Of a DNA stretch of 64,000 nucleotides, positions 16,825 to 26,046 are shown piece by piece. The notes under the pieces were generated by a model, which ran no database searches, had not been told where the DNA came from, and saw only the letters and a program-made list of their open reading frames with translations. A program made the position numbers and the translations under genes. Each line of letters begins with the position of its first letter. Position 1 is the first letter of the stretch. Origin of the DNA: Panacagrimonas sp052389915 (GTDB lineage: Bacteria > Pseudomonadota > Gammaproteobacteria > Nevskiales > Nevskiaceae); NCBI GenBank assembly GCA_052389915.1, contig JBQTHL010000013.1, positions 62,001 through 126,000 on the forward strand. The letters are read 5' to 3'.

Positions 16825-17402
16825 TACTCCGGTACGCGCCGATTTCAAAGCCTACGCTCCAGGCGGTAGCGGGTCAGTTTGAAAAACCAAGGCGTTTCGC
16901 GCAAAGACGCAAGGCGAAGGCGGTATTAGCTTTCTTGGCGCCTTTGCCGTCGCCTTCCTTCGTAAGGCTCCGTTGCGCGAAACCAGCGGTTCGGTTTGTC
17001 GGCGACCGATTCAAACTGATCCACCACCTCCAGGCTGGTATTGACGACGCTTTCACGCGCCTGCCCCGATAGAAGACCGGCGGGGAGTCGGGTGAAGCCC
17101 GGCCTGCGAGACGGTGCAGATTGTCGTCGACAGCCGTCCTCGAGCCCGGCGGGTTTTTGCGCGTGCGATCAGATGGTAAAGTCCGGCCCGACAATTCGAG
17201 TCTTGCGATAGCTTGGGCCTGCCGAAGCTGGCGGCAGGTCTGCTCCGATTGAACTCTTCGAACACAGCCTCGCACTTACTGACGACGTCGGGTCGGCGCA
17301 CATTGCGGCGACGGCGTCCCTTCCGAACGCCATGCCCGCGCATCCGATATCCAGTCCGGTCTCCAACGCCCCGAGAGTCGCGCCACGTCTGGAGCACAGG
17401 TC
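16825..17402. other. Intergenic region between lexA and the EPS transferase
   Basis: The 578-bp divergent gap holds a palindromic repeat (16894-16983) and presumably the promoters of the EPS genes. Open frames crossing it on either strand show no recognisable family and mostly overlap the repeat, so I do not call a gene. Confidence 0.5.
16894..16983. repeat. Palindromic MITE-like repeat, copy 2
   Basis: A 90-bp element with perfect 11-bp terminal inverted repeats, GTTTCGCGCAA at 16894-16904 and TTGCGCGAAAC at 16973-16983. Inside are GACGCAAGGCGAAGGCG on the left and a matching GCCTTTGCCGTCGCCTTCC on the right. It shares the CGCAAAG-CGCAA-GG core with the element at 583-709 but has different ends. 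Confidence 0.7.
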
Positions 17403-18812
17403 GTGAGCCGCGCCAGCCAGTCCCAGGCCGGCACCATCCAGGGGGGGCTGTACGCGGCGGTCGTCGCGGGCAACCTGTGGGTTTTCGCGCAGGTGTTCGG
17501 CGAATCCTTTGCCTTGCCCTACCAGGTGCTGGCCATCGTCACGGGCGCCTTCGCGTTCCTCACCCTTCGGCACTACGACTTGCTGACGCCCTGGCTGCCG
17601 GGCCGGCAGGGTTCGGTCGGCACCGGCATGTACTGGACCTGGGTCGCCCTGGTCGGCGCGCTGCTGTTCATCGGTTATCTGACGCGCTACTCCGACTATT
17701 TTTCGCGCCGGGTGCTGCTGCTGTGGTTCGTCACCACCCCTCTCGCGCTGCTGATGCTGCACAAGCTGTGCGTGGGCCTGGCCCAGGGCTTCCTGCCGCA
17801 GATCGTGCGCAAGCGCACGGCGGTGGTGGTGTTCGTCAACGACTCGGCGCGCGGCCTGGCCCGCAACCTGCGCGCCTCGCGCTCGTACGAGCTGGTCGGA
17901 TTTTTCGAAGACCGGGACATGGATCGCATCGGTGGCCCCCTGGACGGCGCGTCCTACCTGGGCAAGGCGCGCAGCACCGCGCAATACGTGCAGGATCACA
18001 ACATCGACGTGGTGTTCATCGTGCTGCCGGACGACGGCGGCAGGCGCGCATTGAGTCTGCTCGACGAACTCGGCGACACCACCGCCTCGGTCTACTACGT
18101 TCCGGATTTCCTCATCATCAATTTGTTCGAGGCGCAGGTGCGCGAGGTCGAGGGCGTGACCGTGCTGGAGATTGCGGAGGCGCCGTTCTACGGCGCCGAC
18201 GGGGTGCTCAAGCAGATCTTCGACTTCCTGTTTGCGCTAGGCACCATCATCGCCCTGTCGCTGCCGCTGCTGGCCATAGCGCTGGCGGTCAAGCTGACCT
18301 CGCCGGGCCCCGTCATCTTCAAGCAGAAACGTTACGGCCTGAACGGACAGCGCTTCATGCTGTACAAGTTCAGGTCGATGTACATCGAGGATCCGACTGG
18401 CGCCCAGCACGGGAAAACGGGCAGCCGCGACGAGCAGCAGGCTTCGCGCAACGATCCGCGGGTCACGCCCATCGGCCGCTTCATCCGCCGCACCTCCATC
18501 GACGAGCTGCCGCAGTTCTTCAACGTGCTCAAGGGCGAGATGAGCGTGGTGGGGCCGCGGCCGCACACCGTGGCGCACAACGAGCACTACCGCAAAGCGG
18601 TCAAGCGCTACATGGTTCGGCACAAGGTCAAGCCGGGCCTGACGGGCTGGGCGCAGGTGCATGGATTGCGTGGAGAGACTGCGCAGTTGGAGCGCATGGA
18701 AGAGCGCATTCGTTACGACCTGGATTACATCAAGAACTGGTCGCCGATGATGGATCTGCGGATCGTGTTCATGACCGTGACCATGATCTTCCGCGACAAG
18801 AACGCGTTTTGA
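17403..18812 (+). CDS. Undecaprenyl-phosphate glycosyl-1-phosphate transferase (WcaJ-type)
   Basis: A 469-residue polyprenol-phosphate glycosylphosphotransferase that loads the first sugar onto undecaprenyl phosphate for exopolysaccharide synthesis. Four N-terminal membrane helices precede a Rossmann-like domain (VVVFVNDSARGLARNLRAS). A further hydrophobic segment (FALGTIIALSLPLLAIALAV) leads into the catalytic domain with TSPGPVIFKQKRYG, MLYKFRSMY, IGRFIRRTSIDELPQFFNV and KGEMSVVGPRPH. The start is GTG at 17403. The gene is followed 20 bp later by an outer-membrane barrel gene, so the pair may be a remnant or satellite of a larger polysaccharide locus. No other EPS genes are in the window. 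Confidence 0.93.
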   Translation: MSRASQSQAGTIQGGLYAAVVAGNLWVFAQVFGESFALPYQVLAIVTGAFAFLTLRHYDLLTPWLPGRQGSVGTGMYWTWVALVGALLFIGYLTRYSDYFSRRVLLLWFVTTPLALLMLHKLCVGLAQGFLPQIVRKRTAVVVFVNDSARGLARNLRASRSYELVGFFEDRDMDRIGGPLDGASYLGKARSTAQYVQDHNIDVVFIVLPDDGGRRALSLLDELGDTTASVYYVPDFLIINLFEAQVREVEGVTVLEIAEAPFYGADGVLKQIFDFLFALGTIIALSLPLLAIALAVKLTSPGPVIFKQKRYGLNGQRFMLYKFRSMYIEDPTGAQHGKTGSRDEQQASRNDPRVTPIGRFIRRTSIDELPQFFNVLKGEMSVVGPRPHTVAHNEHYRKAVKRYMVRHKVKPGLTGWAQVHGLRGETAQLERMEERIRYDLDYIKNWSPMMDLRIVFMTVTMIFRDKNAF

Positions 18813-18832
18813 ACCCCCAGCAGGAGCAGATC

Positions 18833-20080
18833 ATGGCAGGCAAGCAATCGGCGACCACCGGCCGGGTTCTGGGAGGCGCGGCGGCCATCCTGATGGGTCT
18901 GGTTTCGCTTCCGGCCGGCGCGCAACTGGAAGCTTTTCCCTACGTTGCGGCGACCGTCGAGCACGACGACAACGTATTTCGCACGCGTGACGAAGACGAG
19001 GCGCTGGCGCTGGTCGGCGATCGCGAGCAGCAGGACACGCTGACCAAGTACGCGGCCGGAATAGAGGCCAAATATGCTCTGGGCCTGCAGCGCTTCGTCT
19101 TCGATGGCGAGGCACGCACCTTCAAGTACGACCGCTTCGAAGGACTCGACCACGACGGCCACAAGGTCTCTGCAGGAATGGACTGGCAGCTCGGCTCCAC
19201 CCTGAAAGGCGATCTGAAGGTTGTCGATACCCGGCAGATCCAGGATTTCTCGAACGTATCGAGCGGGACGAGGTTCGGTTTCCAGGATTTCACTGCGGCC
19301 GGCCTCTCCGCCAATCTGCGGGTGCTCGGCGACTACGAGCTGCGCACGCGTTTGGGTGGCGACCGTCTGCGACACACGCTGGATTCTTCGAGGTTCGAAG
19401 ATCGCGACGAGTACAAGGGCGCGCTGGGTTTCGTTTACCTGGGACAGGGGCAGAGCTCGATCGGTTTGGAGGTCGAATACTCCGAGGGCGAGTACATCGA
19501 GCGCGACGGACTCCCCCTAGAGCGGCGCGAGGGCCTGACCCTGGAATTCGACCAGACCGTCTACCAGGCGGTGATGGTGTGGCAGCCCAGCGATCTGTCG
19601 AGGCTGGAAGCCCAGCTCGGCGTGACGGACCGAACCAACGAGGGCACCAACGTGGACGATTTTTCCGGCGCCACGGGTGGCCTGAGTTACCAGCGCAATT
19701 TTTCGCCCAAGACCAATATCCGGGTAGGAGTCCAGCGCCGGACCTACAGCGTGGATCAGCAGAACCAGAACTTCGTGGTGCTCACCGGCGGCGACATCGC
19801 GTTCAACTGGGCTCCGACGCCGAAGTTTCTCGTGTCCAGCTCGCTCTTCTTCAACGAGGCGGACTTCGAGGACGAGTTTGGCCGCGAGGACGATCAGCGG
19901 TCCTTCAATCTCAAGCTCGCCTACGTGCCGGTGGATTGGCTGGTTCTGACCCCGGCTTTGACCTGGGAGGAGCGCACGTCCAACCTCGATGGCCGCGTGT
20001 TCGACGGCGTCGAGGTCATCGAAGACTACGATAATTTCCGTGTCAGCCTGGAAGTGAGACTGCGCTTTCCTATCCGGTAA
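18833..20080 (+). CDS. Outer-membrane beta-barrel protein, EPS-associated
   Basis: A 415-residue secreted protein. A signal peptide near residues 10-32 ends in PAGAQ. The rest is strand-rich with alternating polar and hydrophobic residues and ends in VSLEVRLRFPIR, a typical barrel C-terminal strand. The N-terminal VEHDDNVFRTRDED stretch resembles exopolysaccharide-locus barrel proteins (EpsL/BcsC-like OMPs). The ATG at 18833 has AGGAG 7 bp upstream, and the longer open frame 5' is a shadow of the transferase gene. It likely forms or assists the export pore for the polymer initiated by the upstream transferase. That role is inferred from context. Confidence 0.75.
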   Translation: MAGKQSATTGRVLGGAAAILMGLVSLPAGAQLEAFPYVAATVEHDDNVFRTRDEDEALALVGDREQQDTLTKYAAGIEAKYALGLQRFVFDGEARTFKYDRFEGLDHDGHKVSAGMDWQLGSTLKGDLKVVDTRQIQDFSNVSSGTRFGFQDFTAAGLSANLRVLGDYELRTRLGGDRLRHTLDSSRFEDRDEYKGALGFVYLGQGQSSIGLEVEYSEGEYIERDGLPLERREGLTLEFDQTVYQAVMVWQPSDLSRLEAQLGVTDRTNEGTNVDDFSGATGGLSYQRNFSPKTNIRVGVQRRTYSVDQQNQNFVVLTGGDIAFNWAPTPKFLVSSSLFFNEADFEDEFGREDDQRSFNLKLAYVPVDWLVLTPALTWEERTSNLDGRVFDGVEVIEDYDNFRVSLEVRLRFPIR

Positions 20081-20087
20081 AGCTGCG

Positions 20088-20112
20088 GTGCCGGGCTGAA
20101 GCCCGACCTACG
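20088..20112. terminator. REP-like hairpin between convergent genes
   Basis: CGGGCT at 20092-20097 pairs with AGCCCG at 20100-20105 within GCCGGGCTGAAGCCCGACCTAC, a common short palindromic repeat. It lies in the 27-bp gap between the barrel gene and the folD stop and may end transcription from both sides. No T-run follows. Confidence 0.5.
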
Positions 20113-20968
20113 TGGTTCTGTCCCGCGCTGCTGCCGCGGCGATGGTGTTGGCCATCAGCATGGTCACGGTCATGGGACCGACGCCTCCGGGTACCGGCGT
20201 GATCCAGGCGGCGCGCTGAGCGGCCGCGGCAAATTCGACGTCGCCGCAAAGCGTGCCGTCGTCACGACGGTTCATGCCCACATCGACCACCGTGGCGCCG
20301 GGCGCAATCCACTCCCCACGAACCAGGCCGGGCTTGCCGACCGCCACCACCACGATTTCGGCGCGACCGACTTCCTTGTCCAGATCGCGCGTAAAGCGAT
20401 GGCAGACCGTGGTCGTCGCGCCTGCCAGCAGCAGTTCGAGGGCCATCGGCCTGCCGACGATATTGCTGGCCCCGACCACCACGGCGCGCCGGCCGTGGAA
20501 GGTCTCGCCGATCGAACGCAGCAACTCGATCACCCCGTGCGGCGTGCACGGCCGCAGGATCGGCTGGCGCTGCGCGAGGCGACCCAGGTTATAAGGATGA
20601 AAACCATCGACATCCTTGTCCGGCCGGATGCGTTCGATCACGGCGGTGGTATCGAGCTGCCTGGGTAACGGCAACTGCACGAGAATGCCGTCAACCGAAT
20701 CGTCTGCGTTGAGGCTATCGATCAGCGTCAGCAACTCCGCATTGGCGATGCCCGCATCGAGATGGATGGGAATCGAGCGGATGCCGAGCGCCTCGCAGGT
20801 TCTGCGCTTGTTGCGCACGTAGACCTGCGAGGCCGCGTCTTCGCCTACCAGTACGGTCGCCAGCGCGGGCGCACGCAAGCCGCGGGCCAGGCGCGTATCG
20901 ACAGCCGATCGCAACTCGGCCTGTATCCGGGTTGCGACCGATTTGCCATCGATGATCTGCGCGGTCAT
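20108..20968 (-). CDS. folD: Bifunctional methylenetetrahydrofolate dehydrogenase/cyclohydrolase
   Basis: A 286-residue enzyme interconverting 5,10-methylene- and 10-formyl-tetrahydrofolate. Signatures: the catalytic-lysine region YVRNKRRTCEALGI, DGILVQLPLP, DKDVDGFHPYNLG, the NADP-binding VVVGASNIVGRPMA and the C-terminal PGGVGPMTVTML. The start is the ATG at 20968, giving MTAQIIDGK. The extra upstream codons do not match the family. It stands alone on the minus strand and converges with the EPS pair. It is metabolically linked to the glycine cleavage system at the left of the window. Confidence 0.96.
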   Translation of the reverse strand: MTAQIIDGKSVATRIQAELRSAVDTRLARGLRAPALATVLVGEDAASQVYVRNKRRTCEALGIRSIPIHLDAGIANAELLTLIDSLNADDSVDGILVQLPLPRQLDTTAVIERIRPDKDVDGFHPYNLGRLAQRQPILRPCTPHGVIELLRSIGETFHGRRAVVVGASNIVGRPMALELLLAGATTTVCHRFTRDLDKEVGRAEIVVVAVGKPGLVRGEWIAPGATVVDVGMNRRDDGTLCGDVEFAAAAQRAAWITPVPGGVGPMTVTMLMANTIAAAAARDRTT

Positions 20969-21095
20969 GCGTCGGCGGACTCGGCTGGACACGCGTTGAG
21001 TCCGGCAGTCTGAAGTTTCAAGGGGATCGAGGTTCAGGATGCGCGCATGGCGGCGCAGACCCAGAAATTGTAACGGCTCGCGCCTGCTCCAGGCT

Positions 21096-21575
21096 TCAGC
21101 GGAAGCGCAAAGCGCCCAGCAGCTTGCGCGACTGCGCGCCGTCGCTCAGCCATTCCCGGCTCGGAACCGCGAGGTAAAAGAGGCGGAAGTTCTTGCCGTG
21201 CTGCGCAACCAGTTGCAGCACGTGTCGCGGCTGGCGATTGGTGCGTGCCGGTTCCACGAACACCGTGACCAGTCCTTTCCAGTTCTCGCCTTCAAGCTCG
21301 AAGCGTTCCTTGGTGGTCGAGTAGTCCGCGCCGATGCAGGCGATCATGCCGGCGGTCTTGCTGATCCTTTCCAGCGACTGCGGTCCCTGCGGCAGGTCCG
21401 ATTCCGACAGCGACGCACCGGTGGCGCTCATCAGCATGAAATCGGGATGTGCCAGATACCACGGCCGCGGCATCTCGAAAAAATAGGTTCTCGCGGGATT
21501 GGAAAAGACTTCGGCGTTCGCGCCGGTAGCGATCAGCAGGAGTCCGGACAGGGAAGACAAACGGCGAAGGTTCAT
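21096..21575 (-). CDS. Secreted hypothetical protein
   Basis: A 159-residue protein with a clear Sec signal peptide (LSSLSGLLLIATGANA, cleavage near residue 21). The mature domain has two cysteine-free halves apart from one Cys in IACIGADYS, and contains FEMPRPWYLAHPDFM and EGENWKGLVTVFVEPAR. I recognise no family. The start is the ATG at 21575, immediately before the signal peptide. It lies about 80 bp downstream of the NtrC-type regulator on the same strand and could be cotranscribed. Confidence 0.65.
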   Translation of the reverse strand: MNLRRLSSLSGLLLIATGANAEVFSNPARTYFFEMPRPWYLAHPDFMLMSATGASLSESDLPQGPQSLERISKTAGMIACIGADYSTTKERFELEGENWKGLVTVFVEPARTNRQPRHVLQLVAQHGKNFRLFYLAVPSREWLSDGAQSRKLLGALRFR

Positions 21576-21654
21576 GGGAGCAAGCGCGAGGTGACGAGCG
21601 AATCGTATTCCGATAAAGCCTAGGGGTTCACCTCGTCCCGCAAGCCGGCGTGTT

Positions 21655-23037
21655 TCAACCGACCTGCGGTTCATGGCCGCCGCCGAGTCCGTACTTCTTG
21701 AGTTTGTACCAGACCGAGCGCTCGCTGATCTGGAGCAGTTGCGCCGCGCGCGTCTTGTTGCCGCCCGCTCGGCGCAGCGCTTCGCTGATGAGCAGCACTT
21801 CGAGTGCCTCGACCGCGGGGTCCAGGCTGAGATTGTCGGGCAGCGTTCCGCTCGGCGCTGCGGGCGCCGGCGTCGTCGAGGGGTCGAGCGGAACGTGACC
21901 GATCTCGATATCGCGTCCGCCGCTGAGAATCAGCGCGCGCTCCACGATGTTGCCCAGCTCGCGAATATTGCCGGGCCAGTCGTAGGCGAGCAGGTGATTC
22001 AGCGCCGCGGGGGATATCTGTGGCGCTGGGCGCCCGGCGCCGGCATGCATGGCGACGAAGTGCCGCAGAAGATCGCGAATGTCCTCGCGACGTTCGCGTA
22101 GCGGCGGCAGATCGAGCGCGAAGACGTTGAGGCGGAAGTACAGGTCTTCGCGGAACCGGCCATCCCGGATCGCGTTGCGCGGCGCACGGTTGGTGGCCGC
22201 GATGACGCGCACGTCCAGCTCGATGGTGCGATTGCCGCCGAGTCGTTCGAGCTGCCCTTCCTGCAAGACGCGCAGCAGCTTGGACTGGAGCGCGATCGGC
22301 ATTTCCGTGATCTCGTCCAGAAAGATCGTGCCGTTCTGCGCTAGCTCGAACTTGCCGATGCGCTGTTTGAGCGCGCCGGTGAAGGCGCCTTTTTCGTGAC
22401 CGAACAGCTCGCTTTCCAGGATCTCGGCCGGAATTGCCGCGCAGTTGATCGGCACGAAAAGCTGGTCACGGCGTGGAGACGCACGATGGATGGCACGCGC
22501 CGCCACTTCCTTGCCGGTGCCGGTTTCGCCGGTCAGCAGTACCGAGGCCTTCGTCGGGCCCACCTGCGCGATCTGCTGGCGCACGCGCTGCATGGCGGTC
22601 CCGTTGCCGACCAGGCCATCCCAGCCGCGCTCCACCTCGTCGCGCAGAAAATCCTTCTGCCGCAGCACCTCGCGCGCCTGGAACACGCGGCCTATCGCGA
22701 GGTCCAGCGTCTCCGTATCGAAAGGCCGCAACAGGTAGTCGCAGGCGCCCAGGCGCATGGCCTCGACCGCGCTCTCGATGCTGCCCTGCGCGGTAATCAT
22801 GATCAGCGGCACTTCGTTGCCGGATTCGCGTAGCTTGCCGAGCAGCTCGATGCCGTTGATCTGCGGCATGCGCAGATCGCTGATGACCAGATCCACGGAG
22901 GTTTCCTTCAGCAACTCGAAGGCCTCGTGACCGTTCGCCGCCGACCAGGTCTTGTAGCCGCGCCGCGACAGCATGATCTCCAGCACGCGGCGCATATTGG
23001 GCTCGTCGTCCACCACCAGCACACGGACATCTTTCAT
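21655..23037 (-). CDS. Sigma-54-dependent response regulator (NtrC family)
   Basis: A 460-residue regulator with three domains. The receiver domain (residues 1-120) has phospho-acceptor Asp54 in ISDLRMPQ. The AAA+ domain has Walker A GETGTGKE (170-177), the sigma-54 loop GAFTGA (217-222) and Walker B FLDE. The C-terminal Fis-type helix-turn-helix is NKTRAAQLLQISERSVWYKL. It activates promoters of sigma-54 RNA polymerase. It overlaps the histidine kinase gene by 4 bp (ATGA), marking a cognate pair. No nearby target is obvious. Confidence 0.95.
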   Translation of the reverse strand: MKDVRVLVVDDEPNMRRVLEIMLSRRGYKTWSAANGHEAFELLKETSVDLVISDLRMPQINGIELLGKLRESGNEVPLIMITAQGSIESAVEAMRLGACDYLLRPFDTETLDLAIGRVFQAREVLRQKDFLRDEVERGWDGLVGNGTAMQRVRQQIAQVGPTKASVLLTGETGTGKEVAARAIHRASPRRDQLFVPINCAAIPAEILESELFGHEKGAFTGALKQRIGKFELAQNGTIFLDEITEMPIALQSKLLRVLQEGQLERLGGNRTIELDVRVIAATNRAPRNAIRDGRFREDLYFRLNVFALDLPPLRERREDIRDLLRHFVAMHAGAGRPAPQISPAALNHLLAYDWPGNIRELGNIVERALILSGGRDIEIGHVPLDPSTTPAPAAPSGTLPDNLSLDPAVEALEVLLISEALRRAGGNKTRAAQLLQISERSVWYKLKKYGLGGGHEPQVG

Positions 23038-24800
23038 GCGGATCGAATCTCCTGCATATCCTTGAGGGGCAGCCGCACGCGAAATAGCGCGCCGCCGAGC
23101 GGACCGGCGTCCGCCACCACGTCGCCGCCATGCTGGCGCACGATCTGCCGCACCACCGCCAGCCCCAGCCCGATACCGCCTTCGCGCTTGAACACGAAGG
23201 GCTCGAAGATGCTGCTGCGATCCTGCGGCGGAATGCCGGGGCCATCATCGCCGACCTCGATCAGCAGACGCTCGCCCTCGTTGCTCGTCGCGACCTCGAC
23301 GTGCCCGCCGCGCGGCAGGATTTGCAGCGCGTTCATGACCAGGTTCAGCAAGACCTGCGTGATCTGCTCCGGGTCGCAATCCGCCAGGAAATTCTGCGCT
23401 TCGCATCGGAGCTTCAGGCTCACTCCGCGATCGCGCGCCTGTGCGCCGAGCAGCGAGCCCGCGTGCGCAATCAGCGCATGCACGTCCGTGGGCCTGCGCT
23501 GCGGCGGCCGCGTGCGTGCGCTGTCCAGCATCGAGGTCACGAGTCGATTCAGGCGCTCGGTTTCGCTCTCGACGATGCGCAGCAGTTCATTCGCCTCGGC
23601 GCTCAGGCCGGGTTCGGTGCGCAGCATCTGCGCGGACGACCGGAGAATGCCCAGCGGCGTGCGCACCTCGTGCGCCATCAGCGCCGTCACCTCGCCCAGC
23701 GCAGCCAGCTTGGACGCCTGCACCAGGGTCTGTTGCGAGCGCTGCAAGTCCTCGACCAGTCGTACGAAGCTGCGATTGAGCTCGCCCATTTCGCCCGGAC
23801 CTTCGGGCGGCGGGCGCGGTGGCTCGCCGGGCCTGAGATACCCACGCGTGAACTCGGTCAGCGCTACGACCGGCCGCGCGATCATTCCGGCGACCCAGAA
23901 GGTCACGAGCACCGTGACCACAGCCGCCGCCGCGAGCAAGCCCGCGAACGCCCAGCCCATGCGGTGCACCGGGGCCAGCGCCACCTCTCGCGATTGCACG
24001 AGCAAGGTGGTCCATCTGAATGCCCGCTGCTGATCCGTGTCGCCGGCCTTGCGCCGCCCCAGCACGATGTCGCCGCTCATCACCGGCGTGCCGCGGCGCA
24101 GCTCAACGTCGGGGCCGGTGCTCCAGCCGGGCAGCGCGGCGCCCAGATCGAAACCGTGCGCGCGCAGACCAGCGGAGGCCGCAATCACCGCGCCCTGAGC
24201 ATCCAGCACCAAGACTTGCCGCGCGGGGTTGGAGCCTGCGTCGAGCAGGCGCTCCAACTGGTTCCAGTCCACGTCGAGCACCAGTTCGCCGAGCGTGCCT
24301 TCGGTGAACTGCGAGGCAATATCGCTGCGCAGACTCAGGCGCCGGCCGATGCGTTCGATGCCGGGTTTCTCGATGCGGACTCGGCCGCCCGGAAGATCGG
24401 CGGCCAGCCACTCGGCATCGAAGTGGCGCAGCTCGCCGATGCGCGCCGCGCTGCTGCTGGCGATGATGCGACCCGTCCGGTCCACCGCGTGCAGATCGAG
24501 ATACACCGAACCGTAGCGCCGTTTCATCTCCGCCAGGAAAGCGGACAGGCGCTTGTCCACGTCATCCAGCCGCAGGTCCTGAATCACTTCCAGGTGCGTC
24601 CAGATGGTGAGGTTGAGCATGCGCTCGAACAAGAGCTCGTCCACGTCGGACGACACCGACGCCGCCGAGCGTTGCACGCTCTGCTCGATTTCGCCCTGCA
24701 TGGCCGCACGTGCGCGATCGAAGGCCAGCAGTGTGAGCACCGTTGCCGGCACCAGGCTCACCAGCAGAAAACTCAGCAGGAGGATGCGGCGTATCGTCAC
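23034..24800 (-). CDS. Sensor histidine kinase, partner of the NtrC-type regulator
   Basis: A 588-residue membrane kinase. TM1 is at residues 8-27 and a periplasmic sensor domain of about 250 residues, with Cache-like alternation (VYLDLHAVDRTGRIIASS), follows. TM2 lies near 283-305, then a HAMP-like linker, a dimerisation domain with His377 in ALMAHEVRTPLG, and an ATPase domain with N-box LNLVMNALQIL, DDGPGIP and GGIGLGLAVV. It phosphorylates the regulator encoded 4 bp downstream. The signal is unknown. A cytochrome- or metal-binding motif is not visible in the sensor part. Confidence 0.94.
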   Translation of the reverse strand: MTIRRILLLSFLLVSLVPATVLTLLAFDRARAAMQGEIEQSVQRSAASVSSDVDELLFERMLNLTIWTHLEVIQDLRLDDVDKRLSAFLAEMKRRYGSVYLDLHAVDRTGRIIASSSAARIGELRHFDAEWLAADLPGGRVRIEKPGIERIGRRLSLRSDIASQFTEGTLGELVLDVDWNQLERLLDAGSNPARQVLVLDAQGAVIAASAGLRAHGFDLGAALPGWSTGPDVELRRGTPVMSGDIVLGRRKAGDTDQQRAFRWTTLLVQSREVALAPVHRMGWAFAGLLAAAAVVTVLVTFWVAGMIARPVVALTEFTRGYLRPGEPPRPPPEGPGEMGELNRSFVRLVEDLQRSQQTLVQASKLAALGEVTALMAHEVRTPLGILRSSAQMLRTEPGLSAEANELLRIVESETERLNRLVTSMLDSARTRPPQRRPTDVHALIAHAGSLLGAQARDRGVSLKLRCEAQNFLADCDPEQITQVLLNLVMNALQILPRGGHVEVATSNEGERLLIEVGDDGPGIPPQDRSSIFEPFVFKREGGIGLGLAVVRQIVRQHGGDVVADAGPLGGALFRVRLPLKDMQEIRSA

Positions 24801-24930
24801 GCGCGCGGCAGACTTGGCAAAGCGGGCAGGACGCTGGACCTGATGCGTGGTGATTTCATTGCAGCCCTAGAATATCTCGACACCGCGGGTCGTCGCGGCG
24901 CAGGCCGCGGTCTCAAGAGACTCCTCATCC

Positions 24931-26046
24931 ATGCTTCATACATCGCAAGGTTTGAACGGGCCGCCGTTCGCACTGGCGCCGCAGCGCCTGGCGAAGGTCT
25001 TCTGCATCGCGCTTTCGCTGACTGCCAGCAGTGTTTTGGCAGCCGAAGTCACTTCCGAGTCCGCGCCCACCGTGGGTCAGGACCCGATGGCCCAGCGCTA
25101 CGAGCTGGGCCACGGCCTGCGGCTCGGTAATTCCGGATTCACCCTCGGCGGCTACGGCGAAGCCACCGCGCGTGACGCTGACGGCAGCGAACCCGCGCAA
25201 CTTGCGCTGGATACGCTCAGCGCCATCCTCTGGTGGGACGGCGGCGGCCGCTGGCATTTCTTCTCGGAGGCTGAGATCGAGAACGCCCTCATCGTTCGTC
25301 GCGGCGATACCAGCACGGATCGCTTGCACGTCATTTCCGAACGCTTCTATTTCGACTACGCGCGCGCCGATGCCCTGAAATTCCGGATCGGCAAATTCCT
25401 GACCCCGGTTGGACGCTGGAATCTCATCCACGCCGCGCCCCTGACCTGGACCACCTCGCGCCCGCTCATCACCGAGGCGACTTTCCCCACCAACGCGACC
25501 GGCGCAATGGTCTACGGCGTGCTGCCATGGACCGCTGACGGCGTCGAGTACTCTCTCTACGCCTCGCCGGGCGAAGAAATATTTCCCGAGCCGGGGCTGG
25601 ATACCTTCAGCGAAGCGGCGGGCGGAAGAATCGCAGCAACACTTCTGCCCCACACCCAGTTCGGCCTGTCCTACGTCAACTTCGAACAGGAAGAGACTTC
25701 CGACCAGCGCAAGCATCTCGTCGATTTCGACTTCGCGTGGACGTTCCGGCGCTTCGAACTGTCGGGTGAATTCGCGTATCGCACCATTCGCGGCGATGAG
25801 GAAACTCAGGACGAGCAGGGTGCTTACGTGCAACTCGTCGCGCCGCTGAGCGAGAAACTCTTTGGCGTTGTGCGCTACGAGAGTTTCCGTGACTCCGCCG
25901 CGTCTCGGGACCTGAGCCTCTATCTCGGGGGACTCAATTACCGTTTCGCTCCGGGGCTCGTTCTCAAGGCCGAGTACAGCCGCGCCACCGACAATCCGTT
26001 CGGCGTGGCGGACGGGTTCCTGGCCTCGTTCGCCGTCCTTTTCTGA
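24931..26046 (+). CDS. Porin-like outer-membrane barrel
   Basis: A 371-residue protein. The signal peptide near residues 20-38 ends in SVLAAE. It is followed by amphipathic beta-strands, with GFTLGGYGEATARD early and LASFAVLF as the closing strand ending in Phe. FRIGKFLTPVGRWNLIH is typical of phosphate-selective or DcaP-type porins. The stop overlaps the start of the next gene (ATGA), so the barrel is translationally coupled to a PstS-like binding protein, which points to an anion or phosphate-related role. Confidence 0.7.
   Translation: MLHTSQGLNGPPFALAPQRLAKVFCIALSLTASSVLAAEVTSESAPTVGQDPMAQRYELGHGLRLGNSGFTLGGYGEATARDADGSEPAQLALDTLSAILWWDGGGRWHFFSEAEIENALIVRRGDTSTDRLHVISERFYFDYARADALKFRIGKFLTPVGRWNLIHAAPLTWTTSRPLITEATFPTNATGAMVYGVLPWTADGVEYSLYASPGEEIFPEPGLDTFSEAAGGRIAATLLPHTQFGLSYVNFEQEETSDQRKHLVDFDFAWTFRRFELSGEFAYRTIRGDEETQDEQGAYVQLVAPLSEKLFGVVRYESFRDSAASRDLSLYLGGLNYRFAPGLVLKAEYSRATDNPFGVADGFLASFAVLF

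Noticed and set aside
16874..17275. A 133-codon minus-strand frame in the lexA-EPS gap.
   Set aside because: It reads through the palindromic repeat, has no recognisable family and lacks a plausible ribosome-binding site.
17213..18832. Open frame continuous with the barrel gene, extending 540 codons upstream.
   Set aside because: It overlaps the glycosylphosphotransferase in another frame. Composition is Arg/Ala/Gly-rich and shadow-like. The real start, with AGGAG, is at 18833.
24801..24930. A sigma-54 promoter between the kinase and porin genes.
   Set aside because: No TGGCAC-N5-TTGC motif with correct spacing was found, only a partial TTGGCA.
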